Assembly: GCA_904066235.2 (NCBI GenBank) | Contig: CAJFCV020000001.1 | Span: 6,510,001-6,574,000, forward strand | Length of the DNA stretch: 64,000 nucleotides | From: Bursaphelenchus xylophilus | Taxonomy: Eukaryota; Nematoda; Chromadorea; Rhabditida; Aphelenchoididae | Direction of reading: 5' to 3' | Shown here: piece after piece, positions 61,403-64,000 of the stretch | How the letters are laid out: each line of letters opens with the position of its first letter | How positions within the stretch are numbered: position 1 is the stretch's first letter | The notes under the pieces: model-generated | Databases searched by the model: none | Seen by the model: only the letters and a program-made list of their open reading frames with translations | What the model was told of the DNA's origin: nothing | Translations under genes and position numbers: made by a program

Positions 61403-62179
61403 CGTTTAATATTTTCGCTTCGGGACTGGGAAAAAAGAATTTTTTGGTGAATTTGAGAATTTTTTGAAAATTTTTCGTTTCGGAAATTGGGAAAAGGATT
61501 TTTTGTTCTGAAAGTACGCACTTCTGGAAGCCTAGCAATACACTTGGCCACCTGCAAATTAATTCCCGTCGGGACCCAAAAAGGGATTTGAATTTGTTTG
61601 TGTACGGTAGAAAAAATATTTTTTTTGCGGCTGCAGCCGGAAATTTTGTTGTTTGATATCGCGATGGATTGATCTCAGTAAGTTATTTTATGTTTATTTT
61701 CGGTTGTTTCTAGACGGCGAGCTCAGGGACGGTTGGAGAAAGCTGTTGACTAGCTGTTTTTTGTGATTTCTTTCAAAATTTGCCAGATTTTCTTCCTCCT
61801 CTCGAAAAATACTACCTTATCCCCATGATTTGTTAGTATTATCGTCTAAAGAAGCTGTAAAAAACCTGAACAAGCTCTCTCATACTCTCTTCTGTCAGTT
61901 TAAATTTCGCCTGATGAACCATTTGTTGATAAAATTCCGATATTATCCATTTATTTTCCTCGGATTTTTCAGTTTTTGGACGACATTCACGTCAACCAAT
62001 ACCGCAACGCCTACTACAGCAACTTCGTCTGCCGATTATCTGTGATTAGCAAGACCCTTCTTCCCTCCAACTTTGTCAGAATCAAAATTTATAACATAAA
62101 TTTATTAACCTTCAGAATGCGTATCTTATTTCTTTATTTTTTCTATTATTATTCAACGAATTACATAACTCTCCACTGG

Positions 62180-63560
62180 GGCAGATGTTGACCCTTTGAC
62201 GGCATCGGGGCTTCATCAAGATCCAACCACGCTTGATCATGCGTCAGATTCTGTTGGGCTAAGAGACGGACCCTTCCAGGAAGAAGTACGAAGTCTGTCT
62301 CGAAGATGGACATCCTTCGCAGGGGATCTTGTCATTTTCACGTTCGCAGAGAGCCCTAAAACCGAGTAATCAATGTCAAAAAAATTGAACTTACAGGGTC
62401 TTTCAAGAAATGTGAAGGAAAGTAGGAGGCTATAACTTTCGGCGGAGGCGGCGCAGAGATGTGGTTTTTGGAATATGTATATTTCAGCGACATTATTTTT
62501 TGCTTACGAAATAACAAGATTTTTAAGTGCAAACTGAGGTCGCGACAACCTTTTGAAAAATGACTCTTTTACCCCGAAAACCAGGGTTTTTCGGTTGAAA
62601 ATGATCGAGAAATGTCGGATTTGTTTCGATAGAGTTGACGTTGAAAAAAGGGAAGGGTGTTGCCAACACGTAGAAAATTACGCGTTGGCAACATCCTCTT
62701 CATTTTGACACTTTGGCTAGCCAACCAGTTTTTGCCAGCAGTTTAAAATTTTGGTTCTCATTCCTGCCCTTTGACGCCCATTACACCCTTTTGACTAGTT
62801 TTTATAAGACTTCACAGCCATTCTGGTGCCTTGGCTAGCCGATTCCGGGTCCCCAAAATTCCCAAATGAAACATTGAAAATAAACTCGAAATCTGCCCCA
62901 AGCTTAGGCTAGCCGAATTTTTGCTTAATTTTCAACGTGTTGGCAACATCCTTCCCTTTTTTAAACGTCAACTCTATCGAAACCCCCGGAAAAATCCGAC
63001 ATTTCTTGGTGATTTTCAACCGAAAAACTCTGAAATTTCTCGATCATTTTCAACCGAAAAACCCTGGTTTTCGGGGTAAAAGAGTCATTTTTCAAAAGGT
63101 TGTCGCGACCTCAGTTTGCACTTAAAAATCTTGTTATTTCGTAAGCAAAAAATAATGTCGCTGAAATATACATATTCCAAAAACCACATCTCTGCGCCGC
63201 CTCCGCCGAAAGTTATAGCCTCCTACTTTCCTTCACATTTCTTGAAAGACCCTGTACTTCATGATAAAGCGGTCAGGGTTGACCTCCACATTCTTCTTGG
63301 AACCCATGTATCTAATCCCATGTTTTAACGAGCCAACAAAAGTCTGATTCTCTCAATGAATCTTGACCTTTTTCTGCAAGCTTCTGCTTTTCCCATTCGA
63401 ATTCATGGAGTTCAAGACTTCCGTGGGCGACGAAGAGCATTTACATCGAACTCCTTCCGTTGCTAGACATCGTATTCATCAACGCACGTGAACCCGTAGA
63501 CGGCCTCGTCCTCACGTTTCTTGGCTAAAATTCGGACCTAAAACATCAGTTTTCATTGAA
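62180..63560 (-). pseudogene. Decayed coding remnants split by element F
   Basis: Minus-strand pieces read like protein but are broken by stops and frame changes. Before the insertion (63560-63270): KKREDEAVYGFTCVDEYDV, then a stop, ELHEFEWEKQKLAEKGQDS, and NVEVNPDRFIMKYR running into element F. After it (62380-62180): FETDFVLLPGRVRLLAQQN and DQAWLDLDEAPMPSKGQHL. I do not recognise the parent gene. It may be host sequence captured by element E or an old gene broken by the insertions. Confidence 0.4.
62392..63256. mobile_element. TA-flanked mariner-like MITE nested in element E (element F)
   Basis: The ends read TA-CAGGGTCTTTCAAG and CTTGAAAGACCCTG-TA: a CAGGG terminus bounded by TA, as for Tc1/mariner elements. 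Long arms (62392-62672 and 62935-63256) are close inverted copies. The right arm has an extra ~40 bp. No transposase, so non-autonomous. Confidence 0.75.
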
Positions 63561-64000
63561 AAAAAACTAAAATACGGCAAAATATACACCAACCACAAAC
63601 GATTTATTTATTATACATAAAACTTACTCAAAACCACGCCAAGGCTCCAAAATCGTTGATTCCATGAACAAACAAATAAAATCCTTGGCTGCCGCCGCAA
63701 AAAAAATATTTTTTTCTACCGTACACAAAAAATTCAAATCCCTCTTTGGGTCCCGACGGGAATTAATCTGCAGGTGGCCAAGTGTATTGCTAGGCTTCCA
63801 GAAGTGCGTACTTGAATGTTACAATTTTATTTTACATAAGGTACGAATGTTATTTCTTTAATTTTTTAGATAAATAGTTATTGTAGGGGTAATTGAGGTT
63901 TATTTTAAAAATTTTTTGGGAAAATAGTGTTTATAAGCGAGGAGCAAATAAGAAAATCGTTATGTGCATAGAATCATTATGACTATCTTCTTACTCCACT

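Larger units (their letters stand above)
61516..63811. repeat. 2.3-kb TIR element with cargo (element E)
   Basis: Outer inverted arms of about 125 bp (61516-61640 and 63686-63811) begin GTACGCACTTCTGGAAGCC and include TTCCCGTCGGGACCCAAA. Between them lie an unrelated nested element (62392-63256) and coding-like fragments on both strands. No transposase was recognised. Confidence 0.8.

Noticed and set aside
61745..62165. Plus-strand fragments SSKEAVKNLNKLSHTLFCQ and DDIHVNQYRNAYYSNFVCRL
   Set aside because: They sound protein-like but lie in different frames inside element E without a usable donor; left as possible cargo, not annotated as a gene.

Overview
This window is nuclear DNA from a nematode. 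Genes are dense, on both strands, and cut by short introns (many 36-60 bp) with GT donors and TTTTAG/TTTCAG acceptors. The gene set is typical of worms: two innexins, an astacin, dystrophin with a DYS-1-type N-terminus, an UNC-95-like LIM protein, a CPL-1-type cathepsin L and a GLD-1/ASD-2-type STAR protein. Several start codons lie a few bases after an acceptor-like TTTCAG, as expected with spliced-leader trans-splicing. I cannot name the species.

Layout, 1-16.7 kb: NCBP1 (5' end only, -), a StAR-type START protein (-), histone acetyltransferase HAT1 (-), SLC25A46 (+), myotubularin (-), ARP3 and dynactin subunit 5 (both +, 134 bp apart, probable operon), cathepsin L (-), innexin 1 (-) and an astacin metallopeptidase (+).

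17-33.4 kb: an unrecognised Cys-rich single-pass membrane protein (+), an UNC-95-like LIM protein (-), a NEK9/NEKL-1-type kinase with RCC1 repeats and an unexplained ~205-residue N-terminal extension (-), a 12-finger C2H2 protein (+) and the ppGpp/NADPH hydrolase MESH1 (-).

33.9-59.6 kb: the complete dystrophin gene (~14 kb, +), innexin 2 (-), a myosin VI with an unusually short tail (+), a QKI/GLD-1 family RNA-binding protein (-), a perilipin-like lipid-droplet protein (-) and a small ORF with an overlapping -1 frame (+).

59.6-64 kb holds no intact gene that I can support. It consists of inverted-repeat elements, a 16-bp minisatellite, and a 2.3-kb terminal-inverted-repeat (TIR) element that contains a TA-flanked mariner-like element and decayed coding remnants.

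Shared biology: dystrophin, the UNC-95-like protein, the innexins, ARP3, dynactin and myosin VI all act in muscle, junctions or the actin/microtubule cytoskeleton. Apart from the likely operon pairs they do not look co-regulated.

The most distinctive signal not explained by genes is a set of non-autonomous inverted-repeat elements. Three of them (21.1-21.9, 24.2-24.8 and 59.8-60.9 kb) have different TIRs but carry a homologous tRNA-like cassette with A- and B-box-like sequences and a shared upstream hairpin-like motif. Further elements sit inside introns of the kinase, zinc-finger, dystrophin, innexin and myosin genes; in the kinase gene they account for almost the whole length of two introns.
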